Source of the DNA: Streptomyces neyagawaensis
Lineage (GTDB): Bacteria; Actinomycetota; Actinomycetes; Streptomycetales; Streptomycetaceae
Reading direction: 5' to 3'
Assembly (NCBI RefSeq): GCF_023516595.1
Contig: NZ_JAMGBG010000011.1
Location: 310,001 to 374,000, forward strand
DNA: 64,000 nucleotides
Position numbers and translations under genes: made by a program. Below, piece after piece: positions 9,452 to 16,990 of this stretch (its first letter is position 1; each line of letters starts with the position of its first letter). Below the pieces are notes generated by a model. That model was given only the letters and a program-made list of their open reading frames with translations, had not been told where the DNA came from and made no database searches.

Positions 9452-9667
9452 TCACGGGACGGCCATCGGGATCAGGCGGCCGAAGACGACATCGCCGGAC
9501 GCGACGACCAGCCACGGAAGTTGCAACAACGTGTCGGGGCCGGCCTTCTTGGCCTCCGCCACAGCCGCCAGCTGCTGCTGAGCGTCGCTCTCACTCAGGG
9601 GAGCGCTGTCGGCTCGCAGGAATCCGCCTGGCCCTCGCAGTCCCACCAGGAGTATCTGCACTGTCAT
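9452..9667 (-). CDS. Small protein of unknown function (trio gene C, 71 aa)
   Basis: It encodes 71 residues beginning MTVQILLVGLRGPGG and ending DVVFGRLIPMAVP. It starts 18 bases after the stop of gene B, with a purine-rich AGAAGGCAGG upstream of the ATG, and it is followed by a strong hairpin, so it is a genuine last gene of a three-gene operon. No family was recognised. The sequence alternates short hydrophobic strands with an Ala/Glu/Gln helix (DAQQQLAAVAEAKKAG) and has no signal peptide or Cys. Its tight coupling to A and B suggests the three products act together. Confidence 0.6.
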   Translation of the reverse strand: MTVQILLVGLRGPGGFLRADSAPLSESDAQQQLAAVAEAKKAGPDTLLQLPWLVVASGDVVFGRLIPMAVP

Positions 9668-9685
9668 GCCTGCCTTCTGCTTCCG

Positions 9686-9964
9686 TCAGCCGTCTTCGAG
9701 GCGAACCCCGGCCCGGAAGGTGAGCCGGATCTGGGACACGTACTCGGGTGGAACCTTCTCCTCGATGGAGGGGAAGCGCGCCTCGGCCCGCCGCCCGTCG
9801 GTTCGCAGTTCCAGGGACAGCGCGGCACTGCACTCCCCGAGCACGAATGGGGTACTGCCCGGCCGTTGATCGAGACGACCGCCGGCCGACAGCACCGCAC
9901 GGTGCACGATCTCGATCACTTGATCGAGCGGAAGGAACTCCGAAGCCACAGCCGGCCCCGTCAC
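9686..9964 (-). CDS. Small protein of unknown function (trio gene B, 92 aa, GTG start)
   Basis: It starts at a GTG at 9964 whose last two bases are the first two of gene A's TGA (GTGA overlap), so translation is probably coupled. The product begins with helix LPLDQVIEIVHRAV, then strand-rich segments FVLGECSAALSLELR and PPEYVSQIRLTFRAGV. The pattern of one amphipathic helix followed by paired strands carrying charged alternation recalls small trypsin-co-occurring (Trypco2-like) proteins of Streptomyces, but I cannot confirm this by eye. There is no export signal. Cytoplasmic and unassigned. Confidence 0.6.
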   Translation of the reverse strand: MTGPAVASEFLPLDQVIEIVHRAVLSAGGRLDQRPGSTPFVLGECSAALSLELRTDGRRAEARFPSIEEKVPPEYVSQIRLTFRAGVRLEDG

Positions 9965-10242
9965 ACCGTTGCGAAGGTCGGGACGATGGTGCAGTCGACC
10001 TCCAGGCCCCAGTGGCTCTTGTAGTCGACGGTCAGCTTCTCCTTGATCGTCAGCACCCAGATGTTCAGCCCGACATCCGTCTGGCTGTTGATGTTGAAGT
10101 CGGCGCTGATGTTCACCTTGAACTTGAACTCCCGCACCGTCATCGGGTCGGTGCCCGCCGACAGCACCGCCTGGGCGGCCCGAGCCGATGCCGCCATCGC
10201 CGTGATGTACCCGGACAGTTCCACCGCATTGGCCACTGCCAT
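9961..10242 (-). CDS. Small protein of unknown function (trio gene A, 93 aa)
   Basis: It starts at the ATG at 10242, preceded by AAGGAGAAGG, the best ribosome site nearby; the frame continues upstream without family-like content. The protein MAVANAVELSGYITAMAASA has an Ala-rich helix, then strands EFKFKVNISADFNI, VGLNIWVLTIKEKL and HWGLEVDCTIVPT. The FKFKV / GLNIWVL / KLTVDYKSHWGLEVDCTI arrangement looks like the strand layout of small Trypco2-type proteins, with low certainty. It is the first gene of the A-B-C operon, upstream of the orphan kinase. Function unknown. Confidence 0.65.
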   Translation of the reverse strand: MAVANAVELSGYITAMAASARAAQAVLSAGTDPMTVREFKFKVNISADFNINSQTDVGLNIWVLTIKEKLTVDYKSHWGLEVDCTIVPTFATV

Positions 10243-10440
10243 GAGACCTTCTCCTTCTGCGTTGTCCTGGAGTCTCTGCGACGACCACGCGCTCACCCCG
10301 TGGCCGCCCACTGACTGTCCCGTGCAGGGCAGGCGAGCGTCATGAGGCCCCGGTCCCGCAGGCGCCGGGCTCAAGTCCCGGACGGGCCGGGATACTTCAC
10401 CCTTCCTCGGCCGGGGCGCGGTGCGACGACGCCGGAATGG

Positions 10441-11235
10441 TCACCACTGCCGGAGCACGGCGACGGGGTCCCCGACGTCGATGGTGCCCGGCGCGGTCAC
10501 GGTGGCCAGTGCGTCCAGACGCATGTCATGCGCCTGCGCGATCGTCCTCAACACGAGCGGGGAGTGCGGCAGGCCCTGCTGGGACCCATTGACCATGACG
10601 CGGCGCTCGCTGGAGCGTACGAAGGTGACGCACACCGTGCCGCCGATGCGGACGGTGGAGCCGAGCCGCTGGTCCTCCACGAACGCGGGCGTGCCCGGTG
10701 GTGTACGGATGAGGAGGTTGGGCCGGAATCGGCGCTCGTCGACCGCGGTTCCCGCGAGAGCGGTGCGCATCCAGTCGAGGGTGGCGGTGCTCAGCACACT
10801 CAGCGGAAGCTGGTCGAAGTGCGAGACGGACCCTTCACGGGCCACCTCGACGTCCTGGCGCCGCAGGTAGCGGCGCAGGTAGCGGCGCAGGTAGGCGGTG
10901 GCGTCGGCCGCCGGCACCCCGTCCGGGTCGAGCAACTCGGGCTGCCCCAGGCAGTCCGCGCACGGGTAGCGGGAGCGCAGCCGCAGCAGGCCGGGCATCC
11001 TTCGGAACCGGCGGGTGTTCTTTCCCGAACCGAACCTTCCCTCAGCGTCCCGTACCGCATACAGCCGGTCACCCAGTAGACCCCGCTCGTCCACATCGGT
11101 GCTCTTTGCGGCAGACCCCTCCGGTTCTGTGTGGGGCGCGGTGGCAACTCCCGCACATGACGGCGGGCGGCTCGCTGTCCGGCGACAGCGAGCCGCCACG
11201 CGACCCGGGGCGTCGGCAGGATCAGGGCCTGCCAC
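10441..11235 (-). CDS. MOSC domain protein with abnormal N-terminus
   Basis: From about 11098 leftward the protein matches MOSC-domain proteins (molybdenum-cofactor sulfurase C-terminal fold): DVDERGLLGDRLYAVRD, the HFDQLPLSVLSTATLDWM segment, RRFRPNLLIRT and FVRSSERRVMVN. The N-terminal beta-barrel half that normally begins with a W/YPVKS motif is missing. The first 45 residues are Arg/Ala/Pro-rich and look like frameshifted or unrelated DNA, with only the remnant AAKSTDVDERG at the join. A GTG at 11094 might serve as an internal start. Odd feature: three YLRR units encoded by a 12-base tandem repeat at 10864-10890. It may be a pseudogene. Confidence 0.6.
   Translation of the reverse strand: MAGPDPADAPGRVAARCRRTASRPPSCAGVATAPHTEPEGSAAKSTDVDERGLLGDRLYAVRDAEGRFGSGKNTRRFRRMPGLLRLRSRYPCADCLGQPELLDPDGVPAADATAYLRRYLRRYLRRQDVEVAREGSVSHFDQLPLSVLSTATLDWMRTALAGTAVDERRFRPNLLIRTPPGTPAFVEDQRLGSTVRIGGTVCVTFVRSSERRVMVNGSQQGLPHSPLVLRTIAQAHDMRLDALATVTAPGTIDVGDPVAVLRQW
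10864..10892. repeat. 12-base tandem repeat inside the MOSC gene
   Basis: CAGGTAGCGGCG occurs at 10864-10875 and 10876-10887, followed by a partial third copy. On the coding strand this gives YLRRYLRRYLRR. It is in frame, so it expands rather than breaks the protein. Confidence 0.85.
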
Positions 11236-11392
11236 GGTCTGGCATGGTGCGGGCGGGCAGGTCGGACACAGGGGCCCAGGGCATCACCCGCGCGAGGTCA
11301 CGGCGTATGCGTTCGGCTTCGCCGCGCACCTGGGCGGGGATGTCGCCACGCTCGTCGACGAGGCGGCTGAAGATGGGGGTCTCTTGAAACAC
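11222..11392 (-). CDS. Possible small protein (56 aa) or gene remnant
   Basis: From a GTG at 11392 the frame reads FQETPIFSRLVDERGDIPAQ, continuing with VRGEAERIRRDLARVMPWAP and a stop at 11222. The helical, charged, low-Arg/Pro composition is unlike neighbouring shadow frames and looks like real coding. No good Shine-Dalgarno is present, and the frame extends about 20 codons further upstream with poorer composition. Short proteins with an ETPIFxxLVxERG-like N-terminus occur in Streptomyces, but I assign no function. It could be a decayed start or an intact small gene. Confidence 0.35.
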   Translation of the reverse strand: MFQETPIFSRLVDERGDIPAQVRGEAERIRRDLARVMPWAPVSDLPARTMPDRGRP

Positions 11393-11663
11393 GGCGGGAT
11401 GGTGCTCTCTTTCATCTTCCGGCCGAGGGTGCGGGGCCGGTGGGGTGGCTTACAACTGCGGGTGCGGCCGATCACAGGCCACGCCCGGTGCACCCTACGG
11501 CCGGGCACTGACATTGATATCGCCAGGCAGGCCCTGAAAGCCGTGGCTCGGACACGTACGCACGCCCAACTGGGCTGTCACGCAACTGTTCTGACCGTTC
11601 ACGACGAACCTTGTCCAGTCCTCGACGCTGTTCAGACCTGCTCCAGCGTCTGACGACGCACTC

Positions 11664-12263
11664 CTAGTCGCTCCGCCGCGTGTCGCCGTCGGTGGTGGGC
11701 AGCAGTGCCTTCACGTGCTGCCAAGCCCGCTCGACGGTGAGCGTCGTGTCGCCTGTCAGCAGGGCCACGCTCAGCCCGTCCATGAGGGCGACGACCCGCT
11801 GCGTGAGCGTTTCGACGTCGTCGGTCAGCTCGCCGAGGATCTGAGCGATCGCCTCGCGCCACGCCGTGTCGAACTCGAGCTGCGCCTCTCGCAGGGCGGG
11901 CTCGTGCATCACCCGCGGCCAGAGTTCGGCCCAGAGCAGCCAGCGGGGATCACCGGCGGCACGGGGGAAGTTGAGCACGCACAGACGGTGCAGCCGCTCC
12001 TCGGCCGAGCCGCCGGACTCCAGCAGGAGGTCCCGCTGCTCGGCCAGCTCGTCCTCGCTCCAGCGGAGCAGTTCGAGGAGCAGGCCGCTCTTGCTGCCGA
12101 AGTAGTAGGAGAGGTGACCCGCGCTGGTGTCCAGGCGACGCCCCAGCTCGGAGAGGCTCAGATCGGCCAAGCCGCGCTCGACGAGCAGCGTCCATGCCTC
12201 CTGCATGACCCGTTCGCGCGGACGTTCGAGCCGGCGGTGTCGCCTCGACTTCTGGTTGGTCAC
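11664..12263 (-). CDS. TetR/AcrR family transcriptional regulator
   Basis: 199 residues. An N-terminal helix-turn-helix covers about 15-62 (ADLSLSELGRRLDTSAGHLSYYFGSKSGLL), followed by an all-helical ligand domain with WLLWAELWPRVMHEPALREA typical of BetI-like members. It is divergent from the amino-acid permease gene. The 77-base gap holds a perfect palindrome overlapping the permease ribosome-site region, a likely operator. It probably represses the permease/esterase pair and itself until a ligand, perhaps an ester or amine substrate, is bound. Confidence 0.88.
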   Translation of the reverse strand: MTNQKSRRHRRLERPRERVMQEAWTLLVERGLADLSLSELGRRLDTSAGHLSYYFGSKSGLLLELLRWSEDELAEQRDLLLESGGSAEERLHRLCVLNFPRAAGDPRWLLWAELWPRVMHEPALREAQLEFDTAWREAIAQILGELTDDVETLTQRVVALMDGLSVALLTGDTTLTVERAWQHVKALLPTTDGDTRRSD

Positions 12264-12310
12264 CTCTTGACTCTAGCCGCGGCGCGCCGCACAGTTACGC
12301 GGGCCTGAGT

Positions 12311-12325
12311 TTGAAAGGCTTTCAA
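12311..12325. promoter_or_regulatory. Candidate TetR operator TTGAAAGGCTTTCAA
   Basis: A perfect dyad with 7-base arms around one central G. It sits 16 bases upstream of the permease ATG and 48 bases upstream of the tetR start, the usual place for an autoregulated divergent operator. Confidence 0.65.
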
Positions 12326-12340
12326 TTCAAGGAGTCCATC

Positions 12341-13744
12341 ATGGCACCGAACCCCGCCGAGACGACCGCCGAGCCTCCTGCGGGCACTCCCGCCGATGCT
12401 TCCGTCCGAGCGTCGGGGCGGCTGAAGCCCGTGCTCGGCGTGACGGCCGTGATCCTGCTGACCGTCTCGTGCATCACGCCGGCCTCCAGCCTGTTCATCA
12501 TCGTGCCGGAGCTGCTGGCCACGCAGGGTTCGGGCGTCGTCATCGCGTTGCTCCTCGGCGTCGTGGTCTCGATCGCCGTCGGCGCCTGTTACGCGGAACT
12601 GGGCACCCGTACCCCGAGTTCGGGCGGTGAGTACGCGATGATCACCCACACGATCGGGCGCACGCTCGGCTGGCTGACCTTCGCGCTCACGGCCGCCCTG
12701 CTCGTGATCATTCCGCCGATCATCGCGCTCGGCACGGCGGACTACCTGGGCTCGATCGCGCACCTCGACCGGGCCACCACCGGTGCCGTCGTGATGCTTC
12801 TGGCCACCTGCACGGCCATCCTCGACGTCCGAGCGAACGCGTTCGTGACCAGTTGCTTCCTCGCCCTGGAGGTCCGCGCCGCCGCAGTGGTCGCCTTCCT
12901 CGGCTTCGCCCACGCCGAGCGTCCGGTGAGCACGCTGGTGAAGCCGGAGGCGCTGACAGAAGGGACGCTCTCCCCGTTCACGCTCGGCATCCTGATGTCC
13001 GGGCTCGTCGTCGCGATGCTCATCGTCAACGGCTTCGGCACCGCGTCGTATCTCGCCGAGGAGATGATCGAGCCTCGCCGTGACGTGGCACGCGCCGTCT
13101 TCGCCTCGATCTTCATCGCTGCGACGGTCATCATCGTGCCGACCGCCGCCGTCGTCCTGGGCGCCGGTTCACTCAGAGACCTGGGGGTGCTGAGCTTCCC
13201 CGACTTCGTCGAGGCATGGGCCGGCCCGGGCGTCGCCGCGGCCGTGAGCGCCGGCATCGCGCTGGCCATCCTCAACGCGGTAATCGTGATGGTGTTGCAG
13301 AACGGCCGCGTGATGTATGCGTCCGGGCGGGACCGGGCGTGGCCCGCTCCGGTCAACTCCGCGCTCACCCGCCTGCATCCACGCTTCCACACGCCGGTCG
13401 TGGCGACGCTTGTGGTGGCGCTGCCCGGAGCCGTGCTCGCCTACTTCGTCGACATCGAGTCCCTGCTGGGGATCACCGGCGTCATCGTCGCCGCCGTCTA
13501 CCTGCTGCTGGCCTTCGGGGCGCTCGCTGTCCGTCGTACGCCGCATGCCGGTTGGAAGATGCCGCTGTGGCCGCTGGCTCCAGTGGTGGTGATCATCTCC
13601 CTGACGTACGCCGTCTCCCGGTCGGCTCCGGTGGACCTGCTCATCACCGCCGGGATCGTCGCCGCCGCGCTCGGCTACGAGGTGCTGTACCTGCGCCGCC
13701 GCCGCAGCACCCGCTTCGTGGTGGACGCGAGGGCGGACCGGTGA
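12341..13744 (+). CDS. APC family amino-acid/amine permease
   Basis: 467 residues from the ATG at 12341, which follows AAGGAG; an upstream TTG in frame falls inside the palindrome and is not preferred. It has about 12 transmembrane helices. The first helices (VLGVTAVILLTVSCITPASSL) and the GGEYAMITHTIGRTLGW loop fit APC superfamily transporters. The cytoplasmic C-terminus is Arg-rich. It is followed after 91 bases by an alpha/beta hydrolase, so the pair may import and hydrolyse an ester or amide. The TetR regulator is divergent. Confidence 0.88.
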   Translation: MAPNPAETTAEPPAGTPADASVRASGRLKPVLGVTAVILLTVSCITPASSLFIIVPELLATQGSGVVIALLLGVVVSIAVGACYAELGTRTPSSGGEYAMITHTIGRTLGWLTFALTAALLVIIPPIIALGTADYLGSIAHLDRATTGAVVMLLATCTAILDVRANAFVTSCFLALEVRAAAVVAFLGFAHAERPVSTLVKPEALTEGTLSPFTLGILMSGLVVAMLIVNGFGTASYLAEEMIEPRRDVARAVFASIFIAATVIIVPTAAVVLGAGSLRDLGVLSFPDFVEAWAGPGVAAAVSAGIALAILNAVIVMVLQNGRVMYASGRDRAWPAPVNSALTRLHPRFHTPVVATLVVALPGAVLAYFVDIESLLGITGVIVAAVYLLLAFGALAVRRTPHAGWKMPLWPLAPVVVIISLTYAVSRSAPVDLLITAGIVAAALGYEVLYLRRRRSTRFVVDARADR

Positions 13745-13835
13745 CCCATCGAGGGGCGGCACCAGTCCGGGTCGACGTCGGCGTCCCACCATCCACATCT
13801 CACCATTCGCATCCGACAGAGAGGTCGCTGCAAAG

Positions 13836-14861
13836 ATGAGTCAGCTCGACAGCCTTGATCCTGAGCTACGGGGACCGTTGGAAGAGCTCCTCGGGAACTA
13901 CCCCGGCGGGGTGTACGCCATCGAGGACCTGGCGGAACGGAGGCGCATCGACGCCCTGCACGCCGCCCAGCTGGTCGAGGCGGTCAAGGCGGCACAGACG
14001 TGCACCACGGAAGAGAGACGGGTGCCTGGCCCGGCGGGGGGTGCAGACGTGCCCGTACGCCTCTACCGGCCCGAACGGCTCCGGCCCGACTCGCCCGCCG
14101 TCTTCTTCATTCACGGCGGCGGCATGTGCCTCGGAGACCTCGACTACGAGCACACGACAGCCGTGAAGATCTGCGAGGAACTCGGGGTGCTCGTCGTCTC
14201 CACCGGCTACCGCAAGGCGCCTGAACATCCGCACCCCGCACAGGTCGACGACTGCTACGCCGCACTCCGCTGGATGGGCGACAACGCGACGTCGCTGCAC
14301 TTCGACCCGGGAAGGTTGGCGATCTTCGGGGGGAGCGCGGGCGGCAACCTGGCCCTCGCCGCCGCCCTCAAGGCGCGTGACCTCGCAGGGCCCGCGCTCT
14401 CCTACGTCATGGCCCTCTACCCCATGGTGGACCACCGCCACACCACGCCGTCCTCCCACGAGGTGACGGAGATCGGTGTGTGGGACCGAAGGACCAACGT
14501 CGAGGCCTGGGAGTGGTTCCTCGCCGGGCAGCAGCCAGACGGATACGCCGCTCCGCTGCACGCGGAGGACCTGGCAGGCTTGCCGCCGACGTTCATCGAC
14601 GTGGGAACCGCCGATGCCTTCCGGGACGAGGACATCGCCCTGGCACAACGCCTCCTCACCGCCGGCGTCTCCACGGAACTGCACATCTACCCCGGCGTCT
14701 ATCACGCCGCGGAGCACTACGCGCCCGACGCGGAGGCGGCACGCCACATGTGGACGGTACGGTTCCGAGCGCTTCGCAGGGCTCTCGGCCTCCGGCCCGT
14801 CCCTGCCGACGCCGACATCGACGCCGACGCCGACGCCGACGGGAAGGAGCATGACGTATGA
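13836..14861 (+). CDS. Alpha/beta hydrolase, hormone-sensitive lipase (HSL/family IV) esterase
   Basis: 341 residues. The oxyanion-hole motif HGGG is at 93-96, the nucleophile Ser167 lies in GGSAGG, the probable acid is Asp260 (DVGTADAFRDE), and His290 lies in PGVYHAAEHY. These define bacterial family IV esterases. No signal peptide, so cytoplasmic. The C-terminus ends in an Asp-Ala repeat (DADIDADADADGKEHDV) of no known function. It is probably co-transcribed with the permease, hydrolysing a small acyl ester brought in by it; the substrate is unknown. Confidence 0.88.
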   Translation: MSQLDSLDPELRGPLEELLGNYPGGVYAIEDLAERRRIDALHAAQLVEAVKAAQTCTTEERRVPGPAGGADVPVRLYRPERLRPDSPAVFFIHGGGMCLGDLDYEHTTAVKICEELGVLVVSTGYRKAPEHPHPAQVDDCYAALRWMGDNATSLHFDPGRLAIFGGSAGGNLALAAALKARDLAGPALSYVMALYPMVDHRHTTPSSHEVTEIGVWDRRTNVEAWEWFLAGQQPDGYAAPLHAEDLAGLPPTFIDVGTADAFRDEDIALAQRLLTAGVSTELHIYPGVYHAAEHYAPDAEAARHMWTVRFRALRRALGLRPVPADADIDADADADGKEHDV

Positions 14862-14942
14862 CCACCGCCGCCGGTCCAACCCCGAGGCGCTGGATGGCTG
14901 TTGCGCCAGGGCAGGCGGGGCGACGTCACGCGGGGGGCGATG

Positions 14943-15548
14943 TCACGCGGGGACGACAAGCGGCGGGTGCTCGAGCACGCGGGGCTTGTACTCGACCAGC
15001 TGGGTGCGGCCGTCGAAGGTGCGGTGGTCGATCATCTCGAGGGCGACGTCCGGATAGCCGTCGTAGATGCGTTCCTCGCCCGTGGCCCCGGTGATCACCG
15101 GGAACATCACGACCCGGAAGCGGTCGACGAGTCCGGCTCGCAGCAAGGACCGGCACAGGCTGAGGCTGCCGATCGTGCTGAGGATCCCCGAGCCGCTCGA
15201 CTTCATGGCGCGGACCGCCTCGACGGCGTCGTCGCGGACGAGCGTGGAGTTGGCCCACGTCAGGGGCTCCTCGAGTGACGAGGAGAACACCACCTTGGAC
15301 GCTTGCGTGAGCTCGTCGACGGACGCCTCCTCTTCGGGCCTGAACTCGTCTTGCCCCTTCGGGACCTCGCCTGCGGCGAAGCCCGACATCAGGCGGTAGG
15401 TGTTCGCTCCCATCAGGTACGTGACCTCGGGCTGCTCGCCGAGCCACGCGAGGTACTCCGGGCCCTCGAGGCCCCAGAACCCGGGCCAACCCTCTCCCGA
15501 TGCGTAGCCGTCGAGGGAAGTGATGAAGTCGACGAGAAGCTCCGACAT
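14943..15548 (-). CDS. Dihydrofolate reductase family protein (RibD C-terminal-like)
   Basis: 201 residues starting MSELLVDFITSLDGYASGEG, with the middle STIGSLSLCRSLLRAGLVDR and the end FPVITGATGEERIYDG. This is the pattern of YyaP/RibD-C NADPH-dependent reductases widespread in actinomycetes. The RibD deaminase domain is absent, so it is not a riboflavin enzyme on its own. Convergent with the esterase; monocistronic. The substrate is unknown. Confidence 0.88.
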   Translation of the reverse strand: MSELLVDFITSLDGYASGEGWPGFWGLEGPEYLAWLGEQPEVTYLMGANTYRLMSGFAAGEVPKGQDEFRPEEEASVDELTQASKVVFSSSLEEPLTWANSTLVRDDAVEAVRAMKSSGSGILSTIGSLSLCRSLLRAGLVDRFRVVMFPVITGATGEERIYDGYPDVALEMIDHRTFDGRTQLVEYKPRVLEHPPLVVPA

Positions 15549-15840
15549 GGCCGTGTCCTTTCCTGGGGTGTCACCAGCTTGGACCGGCCGGGCGCCACAA
15601 ACTCATCGGCCGCGCTGGGGAGAAATGAGAAACCCATGACGCTGCAGCCGATCGGGTCGTGGCCGCGGCATTGCGGCGGGGGAGGAGGTCACCGCGGCAT
15701 ATGCGGGCCAGGACGGGGCACTTGAAAGCCCTCGGTGTACACGGTGGTGAGCCGTGGTGCCGGAGCGTGAAGGTGGCAGCCAGTTCCTCGCGGTGCGGTC
15801 GGTCGGACTGCGGGGACGGGCTTGGAGGGAGAGGTATCAA

Positions 15841-16086
15841 GTGATCATTCCTGCGGAGAAGGAACTGCGGGCCGCGCTGGCCCGGTTCGCTTCGGCACGT
15901 ATCGAGCATGACGTGCTCCCCACCGGCCGTACCAGCCGGGCTCTTGAGGACGCCACGTACACGCTGTGCGTGATGACCGGAGCTCACACCGCCAAGCAGG
16001 CTCTGATCGCCGCCGACGAACTGCTCGACCAGTACAGCGCGCGCCACGGGAGCCGCTCCCACGAGGAAGAGACGCTGGCCGCCTGA
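15841..16086 (+). CDS. DUF5133 domain protein
   Basis: 81 residues from a GTG at 15841, preceded by GGAGGGAGAGG; the longer frame from 15754 adds non-family residues. The sequence matches the Streptomyces DUF5133 pattern: IIPAEKELRAALARF at the N-terminus, then RALEDATYTLCVMTGAHTAK and ALIAADELL. Function is unknown. These small helical proteins are often found beside stress and signalling genes, and here an anti-sigma-type ATPase lies convergent to it. Confidence 0.8.
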   Translation: MIIPAEKELRAALARFASARIEHDVLPTGRTSRALEDATYTLCVMTGAHTAKQALIAADELLDQYSARHGSRSHEEETLAA

Positions 16087-16225
16087 GCCGGATTCCGCTG
16101 TGCCGTGCTCAAGAGCGCGGTCACTCCGGTGCGTCCGACCAGATGGCGGTGACGGGCGTCGACCAGGCCTCCCGTCGAGGGGCCGCCGGGCCTACCCGGC
16201 GGCCTCGGGCGAGGTTCGTGGTCGT

Positions 16226-16672
16226 TCACGCCGCTGCGGGGACGGCGAGGTCGGCCCATACGGTGTGGCCGTCGTTCAGCACCTCGTGCCCCCACTCCGC
16301 CGCCAGCGCGTCGACCAGGTGGAGCCCTCGACCGTGGCACTGGTCGGCATCGGCGAAGGGGCTGCGAGGAGCGGGGCCGTCCCACCCGCGCCCGCTGTCG
16401 ACGACCTCGACCCTGAGGCTCGTCGCGCGGTCCGGGAGAGGCGTCAGGCGCAGTGAGTGCCGAACGGGGCCGCCCCCGTGCGTGATCGCATTGGTGACCA
16501 GCTCGGAGACGATCAAGGCGACATCGCTGATCAGGGCCTTGAGGTTCCAGTTCTGGAGTTGCTCCGCGACGTGTCGCCGGGCCATGGCGGGGGCCGCTGT
16601 CGCGGTCGCCAGCAGCCATACGCTCTCGAACGGGGCAGCTTCCGGAGATGCAACGCAGGTCAGGGATGTCAT
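16226..16672 (-). CDS. SpoIIAB/RsbW-like ATP-binding protein (HATPase_c_2)
   Basis: 148 residues. The GHKL ATPase motifs are SELVTNAITHGGG (N61), DSGRGWDG (about 92-99) and HGRGLHLVDALAAEWG. Streptomyces has many such single-domain kinases, serving as anti-sigma factors or partners of PP2C/STAS proteins. No sigma factor or STAS protein adjoins it. A sequence resembling the LacI-type promoter/operator (TTGTGC, 17 bases, TAGCGT) reads toward this gene about 120 bases upstream, so it may be linked to the nucleoside regulon. Confidence 0.88.
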   Translation of the reverse strand: MTSLTCVASPEAAPFESVWLLATATAAPAMARRHVAEQLQNWNLKALISDVALIVSELVTNAITHGGGPVRHSLRLTPLPDRATSLRVEVVDSGRGWDGPAPRSPFADADQCHGRGLHLVDALAAEWGHEVLNDGHTVWADLAVPAAA

Positions 16673-16800
16673 GGCGTTCTCGCAAGCATTCGGTCGTGCG
16701 TTTGGGCGGCTGTGACGGCCAGGGGGCCGAGCGTCTGGTGATCCGACCGGGGGCCGTCCGGTTCACCTTTCGGGACCATCGCCTTTCGACTTCGATTTCG

Positions 16801-16847
16801 ACGCTAGGTTTCCAAAACGTTTTGCACAACACCCAAAAGGTTTTGCA
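16801..16847. promoter_or_regulatory. Two LacI-type operators between the ATP-binding gene and lacI-1
   Basis: Site 1, CAAAACGTTTTG (16813-16824), is a perfect 12-bp dyad inside a minus-strand promoter-like pair TTGTGC (16824-16829)-17-TAGCGT (16801-16806). Site 2, CAAAAGGTTTTG (16834-16845), differs at the centre. The pair lies about 145 bases upstream of the first lacI gene and could give looping or autorepression. Confidence 0.75.
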
Positions 16848-16990
16848 TGGAAGCAGGAAGATCGAGGCGAAAGAGTCCTCCGATGTCCTCCGAGGCGCTT
16901 TCGTTGTGCGGAGCGTCGGCAGATGATTACGCTCACTTGTGTGAGCAAGGGGCCACCGGCTCAGCCGGACAGGGTGGGCGGTGCATCACC

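Noticed and set aside
12322..12543. A 73-codon minus-strand ORF over the permease start
   Set aside because: Antisense to the supported permease, no ribosome site or family match.
14862..14942. A small gene after the esterase
   Set aside because: The 80-base gap holds only short open frames and a GATGTCACGCGGGG-like repeat; nothing supportable.
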